A stretch of DNA of 48,716 nucleotides from Actinokineospora spheciospongiae (GTDB taxonomy: Bacteria > Actinomycetota > Actinomycetes > Mycobacteriales > Pseudonocardiaceae). The notes under the pieces were generated by a model. It had not been told where the DNA came from. It made no database searches and saw only the letters and a list, made by a program, of their open reading frames with translations. This document shows, in pieces, positions 8,601 to 15,189 of the stretch. Location of the stretch: the NCBI RefSeq assembly GCF_000564855.1, contig NZ_AYXG01000083.1:1-48716 (forward strand), in the 5' to 3' direction. The translations under genes and the position numbers were made by a program. Within the stretch, counting starts at the first letter, position 1. Each line of letters starts with the position of its first letter.

Positions 8601-10569
8601 CGGGGTCGAAGACCCGGTCGGGGGCGTCGCTCCAGTAGGCGCTTTCGCCGTCGTCGGTCTGCCAGCGCACCAGCAGCACACCGTCGCACCACAGGGCGGT
8701 CGGGGCGAACGCCCACCGGTGCCTGCGCTCGGTCGGGATGCGGGACAGGTGCTCGGCGAGGACCCCGTCCGGGCCGACCACGACGAACGACTCACCGCGG
8801 CGCAGCACCAGCGCGGGCCAGCCCTCGCCGCACACCACGACACCCTCGTTCGGGGCGGCCGACGCGGCGGTGAGCCGGGCGACGGCGTCCTCCAGCGCGG
8901 GCCAGCCCAGTTCGTCAAGCAGACCGGCGTGCAGGGTCGCGCGCAGCGCGGCGGCGACGTCGGTGGCGGCGATCGCCTCGGCCGCCTCCGGGACGTCGGC
9001 GAACGCCTCGGGCAGCCGCAGCACGGCCACCGCCTGCAACCGCTCGGCCAGCCCGGGCAGGCCGGTGGCCGCGGTCTCGGCGGCGCGGGCGGTGAGCCAG
9101 TGCCGCAGGGCGGCGCGCAGGCCGGGCACCGCCAGCACCGGCAGCAGCGCCTCGCGGCTGACCGCCCCGGAGCGCGCGGCGGACCGGGCGTGCTGGACGA
9201 AGCCCTCCCCCAGCGGCCCCACGAAGCGCTCGGAACCCGCCAGCGCCACCAGGTCGCGGCGGCCGGGGCCGTCGTCGCCGAGCCACCCGCCGACGTCCAG
9301 CCGCGGGGTGTCGCGGTCCCCCTCGGCGACGGGGATGCCGCGGGCCACCATCAGGTCCAGCACGTCCAGTTCACCCTGCCGCCACCCGCGCAGGACCCGG
9401 ACCGGTTCGGCGTCGGCGACCAACCGGTCGGCCATGGCGGTGATCAACTCCAGCAGCCGCTCCGACCGGCCGGACCCGGTCCCGTAACCGGACCCGCGCA
9501 CGCCCAGCACCGTCGACAGCCACGCGGCCGGGGTCGGCGCCGCCCCGGCTCCCGGTTCGACCAGCGCGCGGTCGGCGCCGCAGGCCGACAGCAGGTCCAG
9601 CCACAGGTCCAGGGTGGGCCGGGCCGACGCCGCGGACGGCACGAACGCCAGTAGCTGCGAGCGCACCCGGGCGTCGGCGGTGGCCATCGCGACCAGGGTG
9701 TCGCGGTGGGACTTCCAGAACGCCGCCCCCGCGCCCTTGATCGCCGGGCTGTCGAGGATCGCGCGCAGCAGCCGCTCGTCCTCGGCGGCGACGTCGCGCC
9801 CGGCGGCCCTGGCCAGCCTGCGCAGGTCCTCGGGCATCCCGGTGTAGGGCGGCAGGCCGCCGCGGGTGCGCTCGACGCAGAGGGTGAGGAACAGTTCGTG
9901 CGCGGCGCCCGGGTCGTGCTTGCGGGCCAGGCCCTTGGCGTGCGCGGACAGCGCCTTGGCGGTCAGCGCGCCCGCGAAGGCGAACTCCAGGAACACCTCG
10001 CGGGTGCGCTCGGCGTCGACGGCGAGGTCGTGCACCTCCTCGGCCTCGCGGGCCTTGCCGAACATGGTGGCCGCGTAGGTCGGGTTGGCGTGCTCCAGGA
10101 AGATCCGCCCGGCCTGCTCGTAGAAGGTGGGCAGGAAGTGCGGGGCGGAGCGGCCGAGCATGTCGCCCAGCGCGGTGAAGCCGTCCTTGGCGGCGCTGGC
10201 CTTGGACTTGGCGGTGCGCGCCAGCCGCTCGACGTCCTTGACCAGGTTGAGCGCGTGGTGGGCGTTGGCCGGGTCGTTGACCAGCGCCCAGGCGGGGAAC
10301 CCGAGGGCGCTGCGCCGCCCGGTCCCCACGCCCTCGGCGCGCACCGGGGCGTCGAACCCGAGGTACTCGCAGGTCAGGTCCTCGGCGCGGCCCAGGACCT
10401 CGGGCACCAGCCGGACCACGACCCGGTCGTCGAGGGCGGGGTGGGTGTAGCGGCGGGCGGTGACCGTGTCGCGGTCCGGCCCGGCCGCGGAGGTGCCGGG
10501 CAGGATGGCGCCCGCGGCCAGCAGTGCCGCGTCCACGCGCGGGTCCAACGTGTTCTCCGACGTGTTCAC
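5695..10569 (-). CDS. Giant 1624-aa protein of the MoxR/VWA operon, function unknown
   Basis: The largest member of the operon. The GTG start overlaps the stop of the DUF4132 gene, and its own stop overlaps the MoxR start. The N-terminal ~350 residues are helical, with Ala-rich pairs that resemble TPR/HEAT-like repeats (for example around YAATMFGKAREAEEVHDLAV, residues ~170-190). Residues ~570-870 are rich in Trp, Gly and beta-forming residues, with recurring W-x-V/L strands reminiscent of a beta-propeller or beta-sandwich. The C-terminal ~700 residues are again helical. I see no signal peptide, membrane segment or enzymatic motif. Proteins of this size are sometimes called DNA-binding in databases, but I see no motif for that. 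By position it is likely a scaffold or client of the MoxR-VWA pair; this is inference. Confidence 0.8.
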   Translation of the reverse strand: MNTSENTLDPRVDAALLAAGAILPGTSAAGPDRDTVTARRYTHPALDDRVVVRLVPEVLGRAEDLTCEYLGFDAPVRAEGVGTGRRSALGFPAWALVNDPANAHHALNLVKDVERLARTAKSKASAAKDGFTALGDMLGRSAPHFLPTFYEQAGRIFLEHANPTYAATMFGKAREAEEVHDLAVDAERTREVFLEFAFAGALTAKALSAHAKGLARKHDPGAAHELFLTLCVERTRGGLPPYTGMPEDLRRLARAAGRDVAAEDERLLRAILDSPAIKGAGAAFWKSHRDTLVAMATADARVRSQLLAFVPSAASARPTLDLWLDLLSACGADRALVEPGAGAAPTPAAWLSTVLGVRGSGYGTGSGRSERLLELITAMADRLVADAEPVRVLRGWRQGELDVLDLMVARGIPVAEGDRDTPRLDVGGWLGDDGPGRRDLVALAGSERFVGPLGEGFVQHARSAARSGAVSREALLPVLAVPGLRAALRHWLTARAAETAATGLPGLAERLQAVAVLRLPEAFADVPEAAEAIAATDVAAALRATLHAGLLDELGWPALEDAVARLTAASAAPNEGVVVCGEGWPALVLRRGESFVVVGPDGVLAEHLSRIPTERRHRWAFAPTALWCDGVLLVRWQTDDGESAYWSDAPDRVFDPGEHTAHYGRDLPAPSIALTGGGRGTGGRAVHPGDTQAPRSGRVFGDGTTLWTDRYSDGEWRWVELDPATGERGRASLPRFVEDFALDGAALQPQWCDLRPVAAATSMSPLGAAGGLHGWRVRREADGSWTGEGVDGRRARLTGGREGPAGVLRLPGGGEVVLSRRQGHLMLHATDGSALGAVSASDRHPAYAAGTPFVAPVEWWHLLTPRDPAGSAALREVGREAVERVLEAALAEPADDARRPADEVFADLVAGKRGGLAGAVADALPGLTHPALLAGVLDVVRRAAGLLREHRGYAPIADAARRVDTALFAPVGPVVTEEDLNAALSWFGTYRSHRGHGSVPTNLPDLLTALGETAAEPTPAAGALPESTSPDWYDVLPHAAALAHRAASPFTPDAQREALVLFLRSVAAAGLVDGTGHWRTVGLLVPNGSPDPKTRVVPVDGGFVAVFEQQWRHDADNRFDGVQYTRTPGVFDLPRGWRVEAAEEVRPSFGPDRVAAFLTALAERGPAPWLPEAVLALVERTGMGIAEATVLLAGMPGVDRWDAHYLSTEERRALGLSAGAAKAAKETLRPLTDSFRRALLAAAVPTDPADLWTTGPDVDAVAEVWTAKFGRRTPVPDDVLVDATKLLPLHNSGEYVTGVLNPGLTPWLAASQGVRVDEQGASVVDNPGGFDRSTLRAVPQVLLWLAQRLPAGSPLRARLPEALDLARRRVADPGFAVELTHWADNDQLRALLGLDGPDDELFGTHRGWLEVGRYRDERSRLVVRPGLIGPQDRDLFTALAEVWYCGDLVTAADLLASAGLAAACAATAAEGTDPAAYFQDPAVSAPHLVAEVAGKFGLAEDAAVLYLQLLALPDPTDANTARWTGWKPARLRKARAALAETDLVLTAKRARAGRSLFLPGGWLPLGAPHLPLETWKAPMFGITGKPDSAIVAREPAADLFTRAWRRVLDGDAPAYEELKTGGRR

Positions 10570-11417
10570 CGCGCCACCGCTTCCTCGACGACCCGACCGG
10601 CGTGGATCGCCGACGCCATCCGCATCCCCTCCGACCAGGCCACCGCACCGACCTCGGCCAACGGCACGGCGGTGCCGTCGTCCAGCGCCCAGCGCAGGCC
10701 ACCGGTCCAGGTCTCGCCCTCGGGGTGGTCCGAGCCGATCCAGAACCGCGCCTCCACGGTCCGGCCGCCCTCGAACGCCGAGTACACCGCCTCGCCGCCG
10801 CGCACCGGGTAGCCCAGGGTCCGGCAGCGGCCCAACGCGTGGTTGAGCTGCTCGAACCGGCCCCGGGAGTAGTCGTCCACCTCGGACTTGCCAGCGGGGA
10901 AGGCGGCGGGCCTGGTGAAGGTCTGCCGGAACAACTGCTGCGCCTTCTGCTCGACACCGAGTTCGGCGCCGAACTCGCGCAGTTCGTCGAGGTCGTCGAG
11001 CAGCACCGGGTGCGGAATGGACACGGCCTCCGGCCGCACCCGCACGGTGTCACCGTCGAGGGTCACCACCCCCAGCCCGCGCCCGGGGTCGGCGTCGCGC
11101 AGGAACCCGGTCTCGTCGCCGGTGCTCACCACGAGGTCGCGCAGCACCCCCGCCCACGCCGGGTCCGCCCACACCTCGACCAGCACCGCGGTGGGCACCG
11201 ACAACGACCGGACCATCCAGCCGTCCACTGCGGACAGGCACTCGGCCTCGTGCCGGGACAGCCACTCCGCGAGCTGGCGCAACCGCACCACCCGCGGGTC
11301 GTCCTGGATGGACGCGGGCACCGAGGAGAGCTGCTTTCCCTTGCCGTTGCGGCACTGGACCCGCCCGCTCTCCCCGAGCCGCACCTGGTAGCCGGACGCG
11401 GCGTCGAGCCAGCCCAC
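10566..11417 (-). CDS. DUF4132-type protein, first gene of the MoxR/VWA operon
   Basis: 283 residues. The start is the GTG at 11417, preceded by a clear AGGAGG five bases upstream (in the segment 11419-11430). The same frame stays open to an ATG at 11519, but those 34 extra residues have non-protein-like composition and precede the ribosome-binding site. The sequence opens with GWLDAASGYQVRLGE and a Cys/Arg/Asn-rich turn, then a helical body, then an aromatic-rich end (ARFWIGSD, WTGGLRWALDDG). This resembles the DUF4132 domain of MolR/YehI-like proteins, where the domain follows or accompanies large helical proteins. Here it is a separate gene from the 1624-aa protein, whereas in enterobacteria one large protein carries it. 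The family call is from memory of the domain pattern and is moderately sure. Confidence 0.68.
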   Translation of the reverse strand: MGWLDAASGYQVRLGESGRVQCRNGKGKQLSSVPASIQDDPRVVRLRQLAEWLSRHEAECLSAVDGWMVRSLSVPTAVLVEVWADPAWAGVLRDLVVSTGDETGFLRDADPGRGLGVVTLDGDTVRVRPEAVSIPHPVLLDDLDELREFGAELGVEQKAQQLFRQTFTRPAAFPAGKSEVDDYSRGRFEQLNHALGRCRTLGYPVRGGEAVYSAFEGGRTVEARFWIGSDHPEGETWTGGLRWALDDGTAVPLAEVGAVAWSEGMRMASAIHAGRVVEEAVAR

Positions 11418-11613
11418 GGTTCCTCCTGCGATTCGATCACTGCCGATGAGATCACTGCGATGACGGGCGAGACGGTACCGAGGCGGTACGACAAAAACCG
11501 TCGATCCGGTTGTTCGCAACCTTCACGTGACTCGGCGGCGGGCCCGCGTGGCACCCCCGCGCCCCGGGCCGGTGATACTGGTGCCGAGACAGGTGGTCGG
11601 CGGAGGAGGTGCG
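11418..11613. promoter_or_regulatory. Divergent intergenic region with direct and inverted repeats
   Basis: This 196-bp gap separates the MoxR/VWA operon from the plus-strand genes and must hold both promoters. Two features stand out. A direct repeat with core GATCACTGC occurs at 11435-11443 and 11450-11458, each followed by GATGA after zero or one extra base. An inverted repeat GTACCG-AGG-CGGTAC lies at 11475-11489 and is a plausible repressor operator. The A-rich run near 11491-11497 lowers the local GC content. No regulator gene lies next to it. Confidence 0.5.
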
Positions 11614-12030
11614 GTGGCGTTCACCAGACCCGGCTTCGAATCGCTCTCCGAGGGCCCGTTCAACAACTACGTCCTGGCCAGCCGGGGTGACGACTTCACC
11701 GTGCGGTCCCTCGTGGACAGCGTCTTCCAGGGCGGCGAGGGCGTCCACGGGCACATCCCGCCGTTCCACCCGCGCCTGGTGCGCCAACTGCTCGACCACG
11801 CACCCGACCCGGAATTCCTCGGCGTGCACCGCTGGAACCGGTCGCTGCGCGCCGACGAGATCGCCGTCGAGTTCGGCGAACGGCCGCCGCCGCGGCACAC
11901 CTGGCTGCTGCGGGCCGACGAGATCGCCCGGGCGTGGGGGCGGCCCCTGCTCGGACCCGACGGGGTGGTGGCCGACGTCCTCGGCCCCGACGCCCCCGGG
12001 CACCTGCCGGACCCGCCCGCGCCGCGCTGA
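11614..12030 (+). CDS. Hypothetical protein, 138 aa
   Basis: The GTG start at 11614 has GGAGG at 11603-11607 at normal spacing; the frame is open further upstream without a better start. The protein is soluble, without signal peptide or membrane segments. It has a compact pattern with the phrase WNRSLRADEIAVEFGE and a second similar phrase TWLLRADEIARAWG about 30 residues later, so an internal duplication of an RADEIA-containing element is visible. I do not recognise the family. Third-position GC is high, which supports real coding. It is transcribed away from the MoxR/VWA operon and lies 82 bp upstream of the hydrolase gene, possibly on the same transcript. Confidence 0.7.
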   Translation: MAFTRPGFESLSEGPFNNYVLASRGDDFTVRSLVDSVFQGGEGVHGHIPPFHPRLVRQLLDHAPDPEFLGVHRWNRSLRADEIAVEFGERPPPRHTWLLRADEIARAWGRPLLGPDGVVADVLGPDAPGHLPDPPAPR

Positions 12031-12112
12031 CCCCCGGGCGCCATGGCCTGGCGCGGTCGCGCGGACTGGTCGAGCATGGTGGGACAACGCAACCGCCGAC
12101 AGGAGGACGCCG

Positions 12113-12925
12113 ATGACGACGGAGACCACCGTGCGCACCGGTGACGGGGTGTCGCTGCACGTCAGCGCGACGGGCAGCGGCCCGGCCGTGGTGCTCGTGG
12201 CCGGGTACGGCGCCACCGCCGCGTCCTGGGTGTTCCAGGTGGACGCCCTCACCGCCGCCGGGTACCGGGCGGTGTGCGTGGACCGGCGCTCGCACGGCCG
12301 GTCGGACAACCCCCCGTTCGGGCACCGGGTGTCCCGCCACGGCAAGGACCTGCGCGAGGTGCTGGACGCGCTCGACCTCGGGCCGGTGGCCCTCGTCGGC
12401 GGCTCGATGGGCGCGAGCGCGATCTGGGCCATGCTCGACCTGTTCGGCACCGGGTCGGTGCGCGGGGTCGTCAGCGTCGACCAGACCCCGAAGATGATCA
12501 ACTCCGCCGACTGGGAGAACGGGTTCTACGGGCTCACCGACGACAACAGCGGCACCTTCTTCGCCGACGGGGTACCACAGACCAGCCGGGGACTCACCCC
12601 CGAGCAGTCGCTCCCGGCCCACACCCGCCTCGTCGAACGCCTCGGCGACCCCACCGCGCTGGGCGTGCGCCCCGAGGGCACCGAGGCGCTGCTGCGCGAC
12701 CACGCCCAGCAGGACTGGCGCGACGTCGTCACCCGCGCCGACCTGCCGGTGCTGATGGTCGCGGGCGCGCAGAGCCAGTACTGGCCCGCCGCGCACGCCG
12801 AGGCCGCCGTGCGCGACACCGCCGACGGCCGGGCGGTGACGATCGAGGACTGCGGGCACGCGGCGAACCTCGACCGGCCCGCGGAGTTCAACACCGCCCT
12901 GCTCACCTTCCTCCACGACCTCTGA
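12113..12925 (+). CDS. Alpha/beta-fold hydrolase
   Basis: 270 residues, ATG preceded by AGGAGG at 12101-12106. Hallmarks are the oxyanion region LVAGYGATAASW (~28-39), the nucleophile elbow GGSMG at 96-100 with Ser98, and a C-terminal CGHAANLDRP containing the catalytic His. The usual acid position after strand 7 reads AGAQSQYW instead of GxxD, so the acid must come from elsewhere; the Asp in SVDQTP after strand 6 is the obvious candidate. This fits small esterase, lactonase or haloperoxidase-like enzymes. The substrate cannot be told. It sits 85 bp before the sigma-factor gene, and a shared role is not evident. Confidence 0.88.
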   Translation: MTTETTVRTGDGVSLHVSATGSGPAVVLVAGYGATAASWVFQVDALTAAGYRAVCVDRRSHGRSDNPPFGHRVSRHGKDLREVLDALDLGPVALVGGSMGASAIWAMLDLFGTGSVRGVVSVDQTPKMINSADWENGFYGLTDDNSGTFFADGVPQTSRGLTPEQSLPAHTRLVERLGDPTALGVRPEGTEALLRDHAQQDWRDVVTRADLPVLMVAGAQSQYWPAAHAEAAVRDTADGRAVTIEDCGHAANLDRPAEFNTALLTFLHDL

Positions 12926-12927
12926 CG

Positions 12928-12992
12928 CATGTGACGCGGGTCACCTGAGCGGGGAGAACCGGCAGGCCGCCCCCCGGCGACCCAGTCACATG
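12928..12992 (+). promoter_or_regulatory. Inverted repeats upstream of the ECF sigma gene
   Basis: CATGTGAC at 12928-12935 is repeated in inverted orientation as GTCACATG at 12985-12992. Within the first, GTGAC-GCGG-GTCAC at 12931-12944 forms a second inverted repeat. They lie in the short gap between the hydrolase stop and the sigma-factor start and could be operator sites or a promoter for the sigma operon. The GGAAGGGA ribosome-binding site begins just after, at 12994. Confidence 0.4.
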
Positions 12993-13010
12993 CGGAAGGG
13001 AACGACCGGG

Positions 13011-13547
13011 ATGGACGAGCGGGCGCTGCTGCGCCGGGCCGCCGCGGGCGACCGGGCCGCGTTCGAGGAGTTCTACACCCGCACCTCCCCCTGGCTGGCC
13101 GTGCGGCTGCGCAAGCGCTGCGCCGACGAACAGCTCGTCGCCGAGGTCGTGCAGGACACCTACCTCGCGGTGTGGCGGGCCGCGGGCTCCTTCGCCGACG
13201 GGGCCGCGGTCGACGACGCGCTCGGCTGGCTGTGGACCGTCGCCGCGCGCAGGCTCGTCGACGCCTTCCGCCGCGAGGGCAGGCACCGCAGCGCCACCGA
13301 GGCCGCCACCGCCACCTCGGCGGCAGCCGCACCCGCCGCCGAGGACGCGCTGCTGGAGTGGACCCTGTCCGGCGACGTCGGCGCCGCACTCGGCGCCCTG
13401 GCACCGGAACTGCGGCAGGTGCTGCGGGCGATGGTCCTCGACGGCCTGACCGTGCGGGAGACCTCGGACCTGCTCGGCATCCCCGAGGGAACCGTCAAGA
13501 CCAGGGCGCGCCGCGCCCGCCTGATGCTGCGGGAGGCCATGTCATGA
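13011..13547 (+). CDS. ECF-family RNA polymerase sigma factor
   Basis: 178 residues. Region 2 is seen in the N-terminal half (AAFEEFYTRTSPWLAVRLR, then the QDTYLAVWRAAG motif), followed by a DALGWLWTVAARRLVDAFRR stretch. An Ala/Thr/Glu linker leads to region 4 with the helix-turn-helix VRETSDLLGIPEGTVKTRARRA. An ATG 21 bp upstream (12990) is in frame, but the GGAAGGGA Shine-Dalgarno lies between the two, so 13011 is preferred. The stop overlaps the start of the anti-sigma gene (ATGA). ECF factors redirect RNA polymerase to stress or envelope promoters; targets are not visible here beyond likely self-regulation. Confidence 0.93.
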   Translation: MDERALLRRAAAGDRAAFEEFYTRTSPWLAVRLRKRCADEQLVAEVVQDTYLAVWRAAGSFADGAAVDDALGWLWTVAARRLVDAFRREGRHRSATEAATATSAAAAPAAEDALLEWTLSGDVGAALGALAPELRQVLRAMVLDGLTVRETSDLLGIPEGTVKTRARRARLMLREAMS

Positions 13548-14368
13548 CCGACAACACCGGCGCGCACGCCTCGCGCGCGGCCATCGCGGCCTACGCCACC
13601 GGCGACCCCGCGCTGCCCGCCGCCGCCGAGTGGGCGGTGGAAGCGCACCTGGAGACCTGCGCCGACTGCCGCACCCACCTCGCCGACGCCGTGCGGATCG
13701 GCGACCCCACCCTCGACAGCGCACTGCGGCGGGTCTGGACCGAACTGGACGCGCGCGCACCGCGAACCCCCGCACCCGGCAGACCCGCCTGGTCGCGGTG
13801 GGCCCGCACGTGGGCACCACCGACCCTGGCACCGCGACTGACGACCGGGGTGCTGGTGGCCCTGGTGGCGTTCCTGGTCGACCTCATCGCACCGGAGCAC
13901 ACCCCGACCCCACTGGTCCTGCTGGTGGCACCGGTCGCACCGCTGTTCGGCGTCGCGGCGGCGTGGTCCCGGCGGCTCGACCCGCTGCACGAGCTGACCG
14001 CCTCGACACCCCGGGCCGGACTGGCCGTGGTGCTGCGCCGTACGGCCGTGGTGCTGGCCGCGGTGATCCCCGTGCTCGCCGTGGCGGGCGCCTTCACCGG
14101 CCTGAACCCCGCCCTGTGGCTGCTGCCCTGCCTGGCGTTCACCACCGGCGCGCTCGCACTGGGCACGGTCTTCGGCGTCGACCGCGCGGCCCTGGGCCTC
14201 GGTCTGCTGTGGACCGCGCTCGTCATCGCGCCCACCCTGATGAACCTGGGCGCCCCGCAACCGCTGCGGCAGGCCGGACTCCCCGGCTGGGCCATAGCTG
14301 CGGCGGTGGCCGCGGTGGTCCTGACCGCGCGGGCCAGGTCGTTCACCGCCCTGTCCGACAAGAACTGA
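13544..14368 (+). CDS. Membrane anti-sigma factor with N-terminal zinc finger
   Basis: 274 residues, overlapping the sigma gene by ATGA. The N-terminus contains HLETCADC, the HxxxCxxC zinc-finger motif of ZAS/zf-HC2 anti-sigma domains, which clamp ECF sigma factors in the cytoplasm. After a Pro-rich linker there are about six hydrophobic segments (around residues 105-125, 125-145, 165-190, 195-215, 220-240 and 245-265). So the sensor part is membrane-embedded rather than a single-pass extracytoplasmic domain. The gene order sigma, anti-sigma, ABC transporter suggests that the transporter or its substrate is what is sensed, or is the target. That last point is inference. Confidence 0.88.
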   Translation: MTDNTGAHASRAAIAAYATGDPALPAAAEWAVEAHLETCADCRTHLADAVRIGDPTLDSALRRVWTELDARAPRTPAPGRPAWSRWARTWAPPTLAPRLTTGVLVALVAFLVDLIAPEHTPTPLVLLVAPVAPLFGVAAAWSRRLDPLHELTASTPRAGLAVVLRRTAVVLAAVIPVLAVAGAFTGLNPALWLLPCLAFTTGALALGTVFGVDRAALGLGLLWTALVIAPTLMNLGAPQPLRQAGLPGWAIAAAVAAVVLTARARSFTALSDKN

Positions 14369-14394
14369 CAACACTTCGACCAGAGGAGACAACC

Positions 14395-15189
14395 ATGGTT
14401 CGGGCGGTGAACCCGACCGAGTCGGCACCCACGCGGTACGCGTGGGAGGTCCAGGCGAGCGGACTGCGGGTGCGCGCGGGCAAGCGGATGGCCGTCGACG
14501 GACTCGACCTGCGCCTGGGCACCGGCGTGCACGGGCTGCTCGGCCCCAACGGCGCGGGCAAGACAACCCTCATCCGGGCACTGGCGACCGTGCTGCACCC
14601 GGCGGGCGGAAACCTCGAACTGCTCGGCGTGCCCGTCAACGGACGCCCCGACCTGCGGGCACTGCGTCGCAGACTCGGCTACCTGCCCCAGGAGTTCGGC
14701 TACTACCCGAAGTTCACCGTGCGCGAATTCGTCGAGTACATGGCCTGGCTCAAGGAGGTCGACAAGCAGGACATCCCGGGCGCGGTGCAACGGGCGATCG
14801 AACGCGTCGGACTCGCCGACCGCGCCGAAGACCGGATGAAGACGCTGTCCGGCGGGATGCTGCGCCGCGCGGGCATCGCCCAGGCCGTCGTCAACGACCC
14901 CGACCTGCTGCTGCTCGACGAACCCACCGTCGGCCTCGACCCCGCCCAACGACTGGAGTTCCGCGCACTGCTGCGCGCACTGGGCGAACGGTCGTGCGTG
15001 CTCGTCTCCACCCACCTGGTCGAGGACGTCGCCGCGGCGTGCAGCCGGGTCGTGCTCATGGCCTCCGGCCGGTCGGTGTTCCAGGGCACCCCCGACGAGG
15101 TGGTCGCCGCGGGCGGCACCGACGACGTCGGCGACAGCCCGATGGAACGCGGCTACTCCGCCCTGCTCGCCGCCGAGGTGACCCGGTGA
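14395..15189 (+). CDS. ABC transporter ATP-binding protein
   Basis: 264 residues; ATG at 14395 preceded by an AGAGGAG element. All nucleotide-binding motifs are present: Walker A GPNGAGKTT, Q-loop in YLPQEFG, signature LSGGM, Walker B DLLLLDEP with the catalytic Glu, D-loop GLDPAQR, and H-loop STHLVED. The C-terminus is short and ends in an Ala/Glu tail without a regulatory domain, which is typical of drug, lipid or peptide exporters with separate permeases. It lies 26 bp after the anti-sigma gene and overlaps the permease start (GTGA). Confidence 0.94.
   Translation: MVRAVNPTESAPTRYAWEVQASGLRVRAGKRMAVDGLDLRLGTGVHGLLGPNGAGKTTLIRALATVLHPAGGNLELLGVPVNGRPDLRALRRRLGYLPQEFGYYPKFTVREFVEYMAWLKEVDKQDIPGAVQRAIERVGLADRAEDRMKTLSGGMLRRAGIAQAVVNDPDLLLLDEPTVGLDPAQRLEFRALLRALGERSCVLVSTHLVEDVAAACSRVVLMASGRSVFQGTPDEVVAAGGTDDVGDSPMERGYSALLAAEVTR

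Noticed and set aside
7339-9654. Long plus-strand ORF of 771 aa
   Set aside because: It lies wholly antisense to the 1624-aa gene, with Gly/Gln/His-rich composition and no motif; absence of stops is expected at this GC content.
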